Shown here one piece after another: positions 34,390-42,804 of a DNA stretch of 64,000 nucleotides. The position numbers and the translations under genes are program-made. Source of the DNA: Gemmatimonadetes bacterium bin94 (GTDB taxonomy: Bacteria > Gemmatimonadota > Gemmatimonadetes > Longimicrobiales > Gaopeijiaceae); NCBI GenBank assembly GCA_002238865.1, contig MPNE01000016.1:1-64000 (forward strand), in the 5' to 3' direction. The stretch's first letter is position 1. Every line of letters begins with the position of its first letter. The notes under the pieces are model-generated. The model searched no databases. It saw only the letters and a list, made by a program, of their open reading frames with translations, and had not been told where the DNA came from.

Positions 34390-35572
34390 CCCGCAGCACC
34401 CGCGCCATCCGGCGCACGCCCTGCTCGATGTCCTCGTCGGACGAAGCCGTGCTCATGCGCGCGTAGCGGGCGTCACCGAACGCCTCACCCGGGACGATTG
34501 CCACGCCCGCCTCTTCCAGGATGCGCGTGCAGACATCGCTGGCCGACTTCATCTCGCCGTTGAAGACCCCGTCCACGCGAAAATACAGGTAGAAGGCGCC
34601 CTCGGGCCGGACATAGGAGCAACCGGGAAGGAGTTCGTCGAACAACCGCGTGACCAGACCGCGGCGGCGACGGAACGCGGCCAGCATACGGTCCCTGTCG
34701 CGTGCACCCTCCTCGCCCCGCGTGAGGCCTTCCAGGGCCGCCACCTGTGACGGGGTGGCCGCGTTCAGCGACACATGGCTCTGCAGCGCCGACATCCTGG
34801 CCGCCAGTTCCCGCGAGGTGTACGAGAATCCGACCCGCCACCCGGTCATCGCGAACGCCTTCGACATCCCGTTCGTCACGACAAGGTCCCCGGCCGCATC
34901 CGGATCCAGATCGAGCGCGCCCGGCGCCCGGTCGCCCTCACCGTAGTAGATCTCCTGGTAGATCTCGTCGCTGATGAGGGTCACACCGCGCGCCTTGGCC
35001 CATTCAGCCATTGCGCCCAGCTCGGCCTTCGTGTACACGGCGCCTGTCGGGTTCGACGGAGACGAAATGATCAATCCCTTCGTCCTGGCCGTCGCCGCCC
35101 CCTCGAGGTCGTCGGGCGTGAGCAGGAAGTCGCGGCCCTCACTCCCGGCGACCGGCACCGGCTCGGCCCTGGCCAGAGTCACCATTTCGGGGTAGGAGGT
35201 CCAGTATGGAGCCCCGATCAGCACCTCGTCCCCCGGCCCGAAGAGGCAGAAGCAGGCGTTGAAGAGAGACTGCTTCGCGCCGGCAGAGACAACCACGCGC
35301 GCGGCTTCGGAAGGGAACGCCGTGCCCGCGGTCATGTATGCGGCGGCGGCGGCGCGCAGTTCGGGCAGCCCCGGAGCCGGGGTATACCTTGTCCGGCCCT
35401 CCCGGATGCCCTCGATTCCAGCCTGTGAAATCCCCTCGGGGGTGCGGAAGTCGGGCTCTCCCGCACTCAGGTTGATGATGTCGCGTCCTTCGGCCGACAG
35501 CTTCTTGGCCAGCGTACTTACCGCAACGGTCGCAGATGGCTGTAGCCTGGCGATGTTTTCGGAGTAGGTCAT
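34382..35572 (-). CDS. Class I aminotransferase (aspartate/aromatic aminotransferase type)
   Basis: Predicted 396 aa from ATG 35572, the common length of the Thermus-type Iγ group. Features: NLSAGEPDFRTPEGI (substrate loop), YTPAPGLPELRAAAAAY, SSPSNPTGAVY (Asn that binds PLP O3), SDEIYQEIYY (Asp/Tyr pair) and the Schiff-base Lys K238 in GMSKAFAMTGWRVG. C-terminal Arg in ARMSTASSDEDIEQG region binds the substrate carboxylate. It should transfer amino groups between aspartate and 2-oxoglutarate, perhaps with prephenate activity as in some relatives. Confidence 0.92.
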   Translation of the reverse strand: MTYSENIARLQPSATVAVSTLAKKLSAEGRDIINLSAGEPDFRTPEGISQAGIEGIREGRTRYTPAPGLPELRAAAAAYMTAGTAFPSEAARVVVSAGAKQSLFNACFCLFGPGDEVLIGAPYWTSYPEMVTLARAEPVPVAGSEGRDFLLTPDDLEGAATARTKGLIISSPSNPTGAVYTKAELGAMAEWAKARGVTLISDEIYQEIYYGEGDRAPGALDLDPDAAGDLVVTNGMSKAFAMTGWRVGFSYTSRELAARMSALQSHVSLNAATPSQVAALEGLTRGEEGARDRDRMLAAFRRRRGLVTRLFDELLPGCSYVRPEGAFYLYFRVDGVFNGEMKSASDVCTRILEEAGVAIVPGEAFGDARYARMSTASSDEDIEQGVRRMARVLRGG

Positions 35573-35714
35573 GGGTTAGTCTTAGTGGGAATCCGTCAGA
35601 ATCGAGTCGCACAATCGGTACGGCGGGGAGCGTTGGCAACCCCGGGCGGCGCTTCCGGCCGGCTCCGGGCCGCGCCGGGAGAGCGGCACGAATGTCGGGA
35701 AGGCCCATCCAACC

Positions 35715-36320
35715 ATGCTGACCAGCCCGGGTCCCACCCTGTTTTTTGATTTCATCGACCCCGGCTCCTACCTCGCCAGCCTCATGATCGACGAGGCGGG
35801 CGCCGCGGACAACGTCCACTGGCGCGGTTTCGAACTCCACCCCCCTCCCCTGCCGCTCATGGATCCCGGCACCGACGACTGGCAACGCTACCACGCCTTC
35901 GCCGCGGAAGAAGCGGGCGCAATGGGTGCCGAATTGCACACCCCCGACCTGCTCCCGTGGACTCGAAAGGCCCACGAGCTCACCGAGTTCGCGCGGGACA
36001 GGGATTGTTACCACGCCGTCAGACGTGCACTGTTCATGGCCCACTTCGTCGACCGCACCGACATTGGGCGGATAGATTTGCTGGTCGCTGTGGCGCACGC
36101 TGCCGGCCTCGACAGATCCGAGGCCAAGGCTGCGCTCGACGTGGACCGTTACGCCGACGCCGTCTCGGCGCACCGCGACACCGCCGGCAGAGCCGCGATC
36201 GACAGCGTGCCGGCACTGGTGTCGGGGACCTGGCGCGTCGAGGGGTGGACGTCGAGCGCTGGCGCCGCCCGATGGACGGACCGGATCACGAAACAGCTGA
36301 CGGCAACAACCGAGGAGTAA
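35715..36320 (+). CDS. DsbA-fold protein related to FrnE/HCCA isomerase, without CxxC
   Basis: Predicted 201 aa from ATG 35715. FFDFIDPGSYLASL is the first strand and helix of the DsbA-like fold, where redox members have Cys-x-x-Cys; here the residues are D15-P-G-S18. The helical insert and the cis-Pro segment (IDSVPALVSG) before the last strands are present. Without cysteines it cannot be a thiol oxidoreductase. The Ser in this position resembles glutathione-dependent 2-hydroxychromene-2-carboxylate isomerases, whose Ser activates glutathione. No signal peptide, so cytoplasmic. It is followed 11 nt later by a 100-aa gene. Confidence 0.75.
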   Translation: MLTSPGPTLFFDFIDPGSYLASLMIDEAGAADNVHWRGFELHPPPLPLMDPGTDDWQRYHAFAAEEAGAMGAELHTPDLLPWTRKAHELTEFARDRDCYHAVRRALFMAHFVDRTDIGRIDLLVAVAHAAGLDRSEAKAALDVDRYADAVSAHRDTAGRAAIDSVPALVSGTWRVEGWTSSAGAARWTDRITKQLTATTEE

Positions 36321-36331
36321 GGAAGAGAGAC

Positions 36332-36634
36332 ATGGCAGGATACGAGCGGAAGACGGCGCTCGCTCCGGCAGACGTGCTGGCCCGGGCGGAAGATCACCTC
36401 CCCGTCTACATCGGCCTCACCCGGTCCAGGCAGTCCTCCCATGGGGCCACCTACACGGGAGAGGAGGGCACGGTCGTCCTCGCCGCCCACCGGCACGGGG
36501 CCTACACCGACGTAACGGCCCGCACGGATCGCCTTCGCACATCGCGCATGGACTACGAGATCCAGCGCTTCCTCAACCATCTCCCCTACGAGTACGGCGA
36601 CGCCGGCGGCCCCGGTGCGGGCGACCCCGGCTAG
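36332..36634 (+). CDS. Hypothetical protein, 100 aa
   Basis: Predicted 100 aa from ATG 36332, with AAGGA upstream. Not recognised. It is hydrophilic: a helix (APADVLARAEDHLPVYIGLT), then a beta-rich centre (GTVVLAAHRHGAYTDVTART), then RLRTSRMDYEIQRFLNHLPYEYGD and a Gly/Pro tail. No signal, membrane segment or Cys. It probably belongs to an operon with the DsbA-fold protein before it and the degenerate helicase 26 nt after it. Confidence 0.68.
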   Translation: MAGYERKTALAPADVLARAEDHLPVYIGLTRSRQSSHGATYTGEEGTVVLAAHRHGAYTDVTARTDRLRTSRMDYEIQRFLNHLPYEYGDAGGPGAGDPG

Positions 36635-36660
36635 CGCGGCTCCGAGGCCGCCCCACCTAC

Positions 36661-38361
36661 ATGACATCCTTCGACGATCTGCCTCTCGGCCCGGAGACCG
36701 TGGCTGCCCTGGCGGCAAACGGAATCGAGACCCCCACCCCGTTCCAGGCCGTGGCAATCCCGGTCATCGCCCGGGGCAACGACGTTATCGGAAGGGCCGG
36801 TCCGGGAAGCGGCACGATGGTGGCCTACGGGGCGCCCCTTGTCGATCGTCTCGAGGGAGGCGCGGATGCTCCGGTGTGCGTGGTCTTGTGCACGGGGCAG
36901 CGGCAGGCCACCGAGCTCGCCCGGTCCCTTGTCCGCATCTCGGAAGGCTCCGGGCTCCGGGTCGCCGCGCTGGCCGACAACTGGAACCTTCCCGAGCGCG
37001 CCGACTTCCTGTTCGTGCCCGCGGACCGATTCACGGCTCTCTACGACCGGTCGGTGACGGTGGATCGCGTGCGGGCCGTCGTCCTTCACGACGGCGACGG
37101 GGTGGTGAACACCGTTCCGAGCGACCACCTGGAGACATTCCTGGGAGCGCTTCCCGCCGACTGCCAACGGATCTTCTGCGGCCTGCCCCTCGGGCCGGCG
37201 CTGCTTTCGGTCGCCCGCCGCTTCGCGCGACGGCCCGTCACCGTACCCTCCGGCTCGTCGCTCCGGATCGCGCGCGGGCCCGTGAAGGGCGGCAGGGAAC
37301 TCAACCTCAAGGTGGCGGAAGGGGATCGCTGGGAAGCGGTGCTGGCGCTGGCGGGGGAGCTGCTGGAGGAGCCGGTGCGCCACCTCCTCGTCTTCGCGGC
37401 GTCCGCGGACCACGCCGCCGATCTGGGCGACTTCCTGGCCATGCACGGCTTCGCCTCGGGCCAACCCGGCGACGAAGCGGTGCCCGTGTGGCTGTCGCCC
37501 GGCGAAGACGAGGAGGCGCGTGAAGTACTGGACGGCCTCCCCGACGCCACCGCGGTTGCGACGCTTTCCTGCTCGGTGCCATCCGGCGCGGCCGCGGCGG
37601 CCACCCGTCACCGGGCCGGAGGACCTGCCTGGGTGCTGGCCGCCGTGCGGGAACTGGGACACTTGAAGGAAGCCGCGGCGGGAGCGGGACTGGCGCTCAA
37701 GCGTGCCCGTCCGACTCGGCCTCCGCGCGTTTCCGCATCCCTCGATGCGCTGACCGACAGTCTTCACGAAGCCGCGCGCGCCCCCGAGATGGCGTCCTAC
37801 TATCTGCTCGTCGAGTCGATGCTGGACCGATTCTCGGTCGCGGAAGTGGCGGCGGCGGCCCTGCTGCTCCTCGATCGGAAGAGCCCCAAGGCGAGGACCG
37901 CGGCGGTCGGCGCCGGAAAGTCCGCGCCGCCCGAGAGCTGGGTGCGACTCTTCGTGTCGGCCGGACAGCGTGACGATATCGGGCCGGGAGAGCTGCTGGG
38001 AGCGGTCACGAGCCAGTCACAGGTGGCGGGCAACCGGATCGGGCGCATCGATGTGCGGGAGAGCCACTCCCTGGTGGAGGTGCGGGAGAGCGATGCGATG
38101 AAGGTGATCTCGGCGCTGAACGGGAGCACGTTGGGCGGGCGCAGCCTTCGCGTCGACTATGACAGGGCGAAGGACCGGAGGCCCGGAGGCAGGGAGCGGC
38201 CGCCGGCAGGCAGAGACCGGCGGCCGGGTTCGGGAAAGGGCGGGCCGGGAAGGCCCCGCAGCGGCCCTAGGCCACCATTTCGTCGCGGCGACGGCGGAAC
38301 ATCCGGTACAGCAGGAAGCCGGCCGCGACCACCAGGCCGATCTTCAAGGCAATCGCCATAA
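36661..38361 (+). CDS. Degenerate DEAD-box helicase homologue with intact DbpA-type RNA-binding domain
   Basis: Predicted 566 aa from ATG 36661. The fold opens like a DEAD-box protein (Q-motif region IETPTPFQAVAIPVIARGND), but Walker A is AGPGSGTM with T52 in place of the essential Lys, motif II is H143-D-G-D146 instead of DEAD, motif III SAT is CGL, and motif VI is not recognisable. Residues about 427-501 (WVRLFVSAG, DIGPGELLGAVT, GNRIGRIDV, ALNGSTLGGRSLRVDY) are a good DbpA RNA-binding domain. The last 65 residues are an Arg/Gly/Pro-rich tail. It probably binds RNA without ATP-driven unwinding. The tail-coding region overlaps a small gene on the other strand by 95 nt. Confidence 0.8.
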   Translation: MTSFDDLPLGPETVAALAANGIETPTPFQAVAIPVIARGNDVIGRAGPGSGTMVAYGAPLVDRLEGGADAPVCVVLCTGQRQATELARSLVRISEGSGLRVAALADNWNLPERADFLFVPADRFTALYDRSVTVDRVRAVVLHDGDGVVNTVPSDHLETFLGALPADCQRIFCGLPLGPALLSVARRFARRPVTVPSGSSLRIARGPVKGGRELNLKVAEGDRWEAVLALAGELLEEPVRHLLVFAASADHAADLGDFLAMHGFASGQPGDEAVPVWLSPGEDEEAREVLDGLPDATAVATLSCSVPSGAAAAATRHRAGGPAWVLAAVRELGHLKEAAAGAGLALKRARPTRPPRVSASLDALTDSLHEAARAPEMASYYLLVESMLDRFSVAEVAAAALLLLDRKSPKARTAAVGAGKSAPPESWVRLFVSAGQRDDIGPGELLGAVTSQSQVAGNRIGRIDVRESHSLVEVRESDAMKVISALNGSTLGGRSLRVDYDRAKDRRPGGRERPPAGRDRRPGSGKGGPGRPRSGPRPPFRRGDGGTSGTAGSRPRPPGRSSRQSP

Positions 38362-38473
38362 AGCCGAAGAACATCCCGAGAAGCGGAATCGCGGCGGCCG
38401 CGAGCAGCTTCAAAAGCACTACGCTCACCACACCGGTCGCCGCCACCGCACCAAGAGTTCTCACCATGTGCAT
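38267..38473 (-). CDS. Small membrane protein, 68 aa
   Basis: Predicted 68 aa from ATG 38473, with AAAGGAG at good spacing. Two hydrophobic segments (VVSVVLLKLLAAAAIPLLGMFF and ALKIGLVVAAGFLLYRMF) and a basic C-terminus (RRRRDE) suggest a two-helix inner-membrane hairpin. Function unknown. Its 3' half is antisense to the last 31 codons of the helicase-like gene. Upstream it follows the DUF5916 gene on the same strand by 53 nt, so co-transcription with it is likely. Confidence 0.66.
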   Translation of the reverse strand: MHMVRTLGAVAATGVVSVVLLKLLAAAAIPLLGMFFGFMAIALKIGLVVAAGFLLYRMFRRRRDEMVA

Positions 38474-38526
38474 TCTATCGTCTCCTTTGTTGCCCGGGTA
38501 ATCCTTTTGCCCGGGTCGTACCCCTC

Positions 38527-40941
38527 CTACCCGCGGAACCGGTAGGAAAGTTTCACGAAGACCCCTTCGGCCTGGGGGCGCAGCTCGTGGAAGCGGAAGG
38601 CCTCCATGTCGTCCATGAGTCGCGTGTAGCCCACGAAGAAGACAGTCCCGGGGGTCGGCTCGAAGCTCAGGAGCGTTTCGACCGAGAAGTCGTTCGACTC
38701 CGAGCCCTGGATCTCGAAGCACGACTCGCCCGAGCAGTAGGACACCTCGCGTCCCGTGGTCGGAGTCAGCAGAGAGCCCCGGCGCTGGCTGCCGTATTCG
38801 ACGATCGCCCTGACGAAGAGGGAACGGTTGAACTGGTACTGGGCCCTCGCCCTCGGGATCGTCGCCCGGGAATACAGCGAGCCGTCCCGCTTTCTGTACA
38901 GATGGGTGTGCCGGACGCCCACTTCGCCGCTGAGGTTCGTCGTGGGAAACAGATTCAGGCTCGCGTCTCCGGACCATGAGTCGGCGAGGTCCACCGGAGT
39001 GTCCGTGCTGAAGTCGAAAAGAGGGGACTCCGACCGGGTGAACCGCACATTCCCGCGGACGCGGTCGAAGGAGTTGACCCAAAGGAAGACCGTCCCCGAA
39101 CTCAGGCCCTTGAACATGGACTGATCCGCGTGGAAGGGTTCGGTATGCCCGCCGGGTCCCTTGAAGAAAAGGCCGTCGTAGTCCTCGGGTGCAAAGTTGT
39201 AGTACGAGCGGGAGTAGTTGCCGAACAGGGTAAGGTTCCCACGGAACGAAACGCTGCCGCCCAGCCGCATCCTGCTCTCCTGAGCCCATCGTCCCGCCCA
39301 GAACCCGTCATGCTCCCAGAACCCCTCCGTCTCGAAGCTCGGACCCCATCGTTCGATGAGGTCGCCGGGCTTGCCGCGGAAGTTGTAGCTGACGTTGGTC
39401 TTCGCCTGGGCTGTCCCCGTCCGGCGGATGAAGCCGCTGCCGGCGACGAAGCCGTTGCTCAGATCCTGCACGTTCGCCGATAGCTGGAAGTTGCGACCCG
39501 AGCGCGCGAACTGCGCCGACCATAGTCCGCCGCTGCGGCGATCGGGCACACCCTCCGCCGTGCGGCTGCCGGCGGCGAGCAGCGTCAACGTGTAGCGCTC
39601 ACTGAACTGGAAGCGCCCGTCGACCCCGACCAGCCGGTTGAACCTCTCGGTGTGATATGTCCGATCGGTGTAGACGAGTCCCAGGGTCGATGTGGTCCCG
39701 AGGTCGCGCCGGAGACGGAAGATGTTCACCACCGGCTTGGTGTTGGCGCCCGGGTTGTCCGGATCGGCCACATCGTCCACCGCGCCCAGGTATCCTGCGT
39801 TGAAGTTCCCGATCTTGCCCTGCAGCTTCGCGCCCGCTACCGGGTTCACGATCGAGCGCGTGTAGACAAGCTGCTGCGGGAGACGGAAGATCTCGGTCCC
39901 TTCGAGGAAGAACGGGCGCTTCTCACGAAGGAAGATGGCGAAACGCTCATTGACTCTGATCTGTCCGGCGTCGGCTTCAACCTGGGAGAAGTCCGGGTTG
40001 TAGGTCCCGTCCAGCGTCAGGTTCGACGTGACTCCGTACGTCAGGTTGAGCCCGAAGTCACCGTCGACTCCATCCCGTTGGAACGCGCCCAGGTCACTGT
40101 TGTACGCTCCCTGCTTCGTGAACGTCTGCACCGGGTTGACCTCGAAGAACAGCCCCTGGTCCAGCTCCTGGAGCCCGGTCAGCCTGCCGAACTGCTCCAT
40201 CTTGTTGGCCACGTTGGCCGTCACGGGAGCCCACGACTCGGAATAGCCGTTCCGCGCGATCCTGCGCTCGATCTGCAGTCCCCAATCCTGCACCGCCTCC
40301 TCGCGGAAGCGAATGCTCTTGAAGGGCAGCTTCACCTCCACCGAGTAGCCGCCGTCGAAGAGGTAGCCACCCGAGTCCCACACGAAGTCCGGATTCCAGT
40401 CGATGGGGGGACCGTACCGATCCCTCCCGCCCCTGCTCCCAACCACCCATAGGCCGTCCTGCTGGACCCCGTGCGGGTTGACCATGATGACGTAGCCGCG
40501 GCGGTTGTCGTTGAACGTGTCCAGGATGAAGCGCACGTAGTCGTCGGACATGGCGAACGAGTCACGGTCGCCGAGCGTCGCGCGCACGCCGCCCTCCACA
40601 TCGTCGTACGCCGTCACGGCAAGGTAGATGGCCTCGTCGGTGACCAGCACCCGCGCTTCGGTGCGCTGGGTCGCGGGCACTCCCTCGACCGGGTCGAACT
40701 GGGTGAAGCCGGTGAGCACCGGCGCGTTCAGCCAGACGGCCTCGTCAATCCGGCCATCGACCGTGACGTCGGCCTCCTCCACCCAGGGGTTCGGCACTTC
40801 GAGCTGCCCGGCGCTGCCGTCGTAGACGACCACCGGCGGCGCGCCGCCCCCGGGTGGGGCCGCGCCCTGTTCCCTCTGGATGCCCGCTTCCTGCCCGAAC
40901 CCTGCCGTAGCGGCGCTCATCGCCGCCAGAAGTACTATCAT
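38527..40941 (-). CDS. DUF5916 / carbohydrate-binding-module-9-like outer-membrane protein
   Basis: Predicted 804 aa from ATG 40941, with AGAGGGA upstream. The N-terminus is a signal peptide (IVLLAAMSAATAGFGQE). A CBM9-like domain follows (VDGRIDEAVWLNAPVLTGFTQ, DEAIYLAVTAYDD, VEVKLPFKSIRF), then DUF5916 with VNERFAIFLREKRPFFLEG, and then a long barrel of amphipathic strands ending in LSYRFRG. The family is common in Bacteroidota and Gemmatimonadota and is thought to act at the outer membrane, perhaps on polysaccharide; function is unproven. A Cys pair (SYCSGESCFE) sits in a probable surface loop. Confidence 0.87.
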   Translation of the reverse strand: MIVLLAAMSAATAGFGQEAGIQREQGAAPPGGGAPPVVVYDGSAGQLEVPNPWVEEADVTVDGRIDEAVWLNAPVLTGFTQFDPVEGVPATQRTEARVLVTDEAIYLAVTAYDDVEGGVRATLGDRDSFAMSDDYVRFILDTFNDNRRGYVIMVNPHGVQQDGLWVVGSRGGRDRYGPPIDWNPDFVWDSGGYLFDGGYSVEVKLPFKSIRFREEAVQDWGLQIERRIARNGYSESWAPVTANVANKMEQFGRLTGLQELDQGLFFEVNPVQTFTKQGAYNSDLGAFQRDGVDGDFGLNLTYGVTSNLTLDGTYNPDFSQVEADAGQIRVNERFAIFLREKRPFFLEGTEIFRLPQQLVYTRSIVNPVAGAKLQGKIGNFNAGYLGAVDDVADPDNPGANTKPVVNIFRLRRDLGTTSTLGLVYTDRTYHTERFNRLVGVDGRFQFSERYTLTLLAAGSRTAEGVPDRRSGGLWSAQFARSGRNFQLSANVQDLSNGFVAGSGFIRRTGTAQAKTNVSYNFRGKPGDLIERWGPSFETEGFWEHDGFWAGRWAQESRMRLGGSVSFRGNLTLFGNYSRSYYNFAPEDYDGLFFKGPGGHTEPFHADQSMFKGLSSGTVFLWVNSFDRVRGNVRFTRSESPLFDFSTDTPVDLADSWSGDASLNLFPTTNLSGEVGVRHTHLYRKRDGSLYSRATIPRARAQYQFNRSLFVRAIVEYGSQRRGSLLTPTTGREVSYCSGESCFEIQGSESNDFSVETLLSFEPTPGTVFFVGYTRLMDDMEAFRFHELRPQAEGVFVKLSYRFRG

Positions 40942-41032
40942 CTATTGCGTCCCTCTCGCTCGGCTCACGAGCGCTGCTGTCGTTTTGTCACCAGACCCAT
41001 TAAGACACCCCGGGTGCCGGCTTCGTTGAAAG

Positions 41033-41248
41033 ATGGACCCCTACACCGATCGAGAAAAGCGGGACCTCCTGAAACGGGTGGCCGACGGTGAGCCCGGTCC
41101 GCGGTGTCCAAGGTGCCAGGCTCCGTGCGCGGTCATCCGCACCGGACCCCGGGACGACGTCTCGTATGTGCGCGACCGGGTCGTGATGCGGTGCTCCGGG
41201 TGCACGCGGGGGTTCGGTGTGGAAGCGGGGGACGTACAAGCCCGGTAG
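41033..41248 (+). CDS. Small zinc-ribbon-like protein, 71 aa
   Basis: Predicted 71 aa from ATG 41033. CPRCQAPC near residue 25 and CSGCTRGF near residue 54 form two CxxC knuckles suited to zinc. It is highly charged elsewhere (DREKRDLLKRVADGE). No DNA-binding motif is recognised. It lies between a divergent DUF5916 gene and the PorV/PorQ-like gene. The paired CxxC spacing makes a chance ORF unlikely. Confidence 0.6.
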   Translation: MDPYTDREKRDLLKRVADGEPGPRCPRCQAPCAVIRTGPRDDVSYVRDRVVMRCSGCTRGFGVEAGDVQAR

Positions 41249-41308
41249 CCAGGCCGGTGTCCGCGGACTATCGTTCCGGTCTCCCCCATTCAAGCCGAAC
41301 GGACCGGA

Positions 41309-42286
41309 ATGCCGATTCACCACAGCCGCGACTCCCGCACCCCGGCTTTCTTCACGCCGGTGCTTTGCGCACTGGTGCTGCTGATGCTGCAGCCCGTTCC
41401 CCTGGCGGGCGGACAGGCGCAGTCGCAACCCGGACCGGCACCCGGCCCCGTGGTCCTTGCGCTGTCCGCGAGTACCCGCGCCCTCGCTCTCGGAGGCGCC
41501 TTCTGGACCGCCGGCGACGGCGGCCACGCGATCTTCCATCACCCGGCATTGATTTCGGGTGCGGGCTTCTCCGCTTCTCGCCAGCGCTTCGGCGGCGCCA
41601 CGAACATCGCGGTGAGCGGCAGCGGCGGCTGGATGGGCGGAACGGCCGCCGCGGGAGTTTCCTTCCTGGAGTATGGGACATCGGTCGATTCGCCGCTGGA
41701 CCTTCCCCGCGAGGCGGCCGCGCTGATCGGGGGCGGGGACCTGGCCGCAGCCGAGTACGCCGCGACGGCGGGGTTCGCGGCCGGGCTGCTCGGCGGGGAG
41801 GTGGGCGCAGCCGTGAAGCTGATCGGCCAGCGTCTGGGGGGACTCCGCGGCAGCACGTTTGCGGTCGATCTGGGGGTGGGGAGGGAGATCGGCCCCGTGT
41901 CCGCGGCTCTGACCCTGCAGAACCTGGGCCCCGGACTGACCGTGGGCCGCCATGAGGTGCCCCTGGCGCGACGCATGATCGCGGGATTCGGGACGCGGCG
42001 GGCGCCGGTTGGACCGCTCGACATCGGCGGCGCATTCCAGGTGGTGCGCGAAGGGAACGGCGATGTCGTACCGGGGGGAGGGGTGGAGATCGCGTGGTGG
42101 CCGGTCCAGCGCAGGGTCTTCATCGTCCGGATCGGGGCGGTCCGGGTGGTGGAGGGGGAAAGCTCGCCGCTCTCGTTCGGGGCCGGATTCGAAGGAGATC
42201 GCATCCGCATCGACTTCGGCTACCGCGACTTCCAGCACACCGACCTTCGCGTGGGGTCGCACCGGATCGGAATCGCGATTCGTTAG
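41309..42286 (+). CDS. PorV/PorQ-like outer-membrane barrel protein
   Basis: Predicted 325 aa from ATG 41309. A signal peptide (LCALVLLMLQPVPLAGGQA) is followed by STRALALGGAFWTAGDGGHAIFHHPALISG. That is the pattern of the PorV/PorQ (FadL-like) group, normally RALGMGGAF.A..DD..A...NPAGL. The rest consists of amphipathic strands with Gly-rich turns (GGWMGGTAAAGVSFLEYG, VGAAVKLIGQRLGG), ending HRIGIAIR. In Bacteroidota, PorV is a T9SS shuttle and PorQ a surface attachment component; other homologues have unrelated roles. With the PorX-like gene at 5186 it hints at a T9SS-like system, which the window cannot confirm. Confidence 0.68.
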   Translation: MPIHHSRDSRTPAFFTPVLCALVLLMLQPVPLAGGQAQSQPGPAPGPVVLALSASTRALALGGAFWTAGDGGHAIFHHPALISGAGFSASRQRFGGATNIAVSGSGGWMGGTAAAGVSFLEYGTSVDSPLDLPREAAALIGGGDLAAAEYAATAGFAAGLLGGEVGAAVKLIGQRLGGLRGSTFAVDLGVGREIGPVSAALTLQNLGPGLTVGRHEVPLARRMIAGFGTRRAPVGPLDIGGAFQVVREGNGDVVPGGGVEIAWWPVQRRVFIVRIGAVRVVEGESSPLSFGAGFEGDRIRIDFGYRDFQHTDLRVGSHRIGIAIR

Positions 42287-42291
42287 CCGGG

Positions 42292-42801
42292 CTACCAGGC
42301 GTCCGGAATCCCCCGGCTGGTGAGGACAACAATGTCCGGCTCCGCCGCGAGCGCCGCCAAACGGTCCGCGGCCTCCGCCGATCCCAACGAATCGCGGAAG
42401 ATGCCCCGTATCTGTCCGGTTCGCCGGTTGCGCACGATTGTCACCGGCCTGTCCGTGTCCTCGTTCAACGTGGCCGTTCCCCCGGGTCCGGACAGCGTGA
42501 TGCTGGCAAGATTCCCCGCCCAACCGGACTGTACCGGAAGAATGAAGACAAAGCCGGAACTGCCATCGCCATCGGCGACCTTCGGCATGTCGAATCGCAA
42601 GGAAAACAGGGTCTCACCGCTGACGGACCGTCCCGAGACCTCGTACGCGCCCTCCGACTCGGGGAGAGCGGGCTCCGCGTCGATGACGAACGCGGGCTCC
42701 AGGTAGGGTTGACCGCCAGCGTCCACTCCGCCCCAGAGCAGGAGCGACGTGACCGGGGAAGCGACGGTTACCGCAACCAGGCTGATGAGGACTCGTCCCA
42801 C
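42292..42801 (-). CDS. Hypothetical secreted or anchored protein, 169 aa
   Basis: Predicted 169 aa from GTG 42801. An N-terminal hydrophobic segment (LISLVAVTVASPVTSLLLWGG) may be a signal or anchor. The mature part is beta-rich (LFSLRFDMPKV, GFVFILPVQSGWAGNLASITLSGPGG, RPVTIVRNRRTGQIRGIFRD), like C-terminal Ig/propeptide-type domains of secreted proteases; no family is certain. It starts 3 nt after the stop of the large alpha/beta-hydrolase gene, so the two are very likely expressed together and may interact. Confidence 0.7.
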   Translation of the reverse strand: MGRVLISLVAVTVASPVTSLLLWGGVDAGGQPYLEPAFVIDAEPALPESEGAYEVSGRSVSGETLFSLRFDMPKVADGDGSSGFVFILPVQSGWAGNLASITLSGPGGTATLNEDTDRPVTIVRNRRTGQIRGIFRDSLGSAEAADRLAALAAEPDIVVLTSRGIPDAW

Positions 42802-42804
42802 GTG

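Noticed and set aside
41309-42286. Proof of a type IX secretion system
   Set aside because: PorX- and PorV/PorQ-like proteins occur outside T9SS. None of the core PorK/L/M/N or SprA-like genes is in the window.
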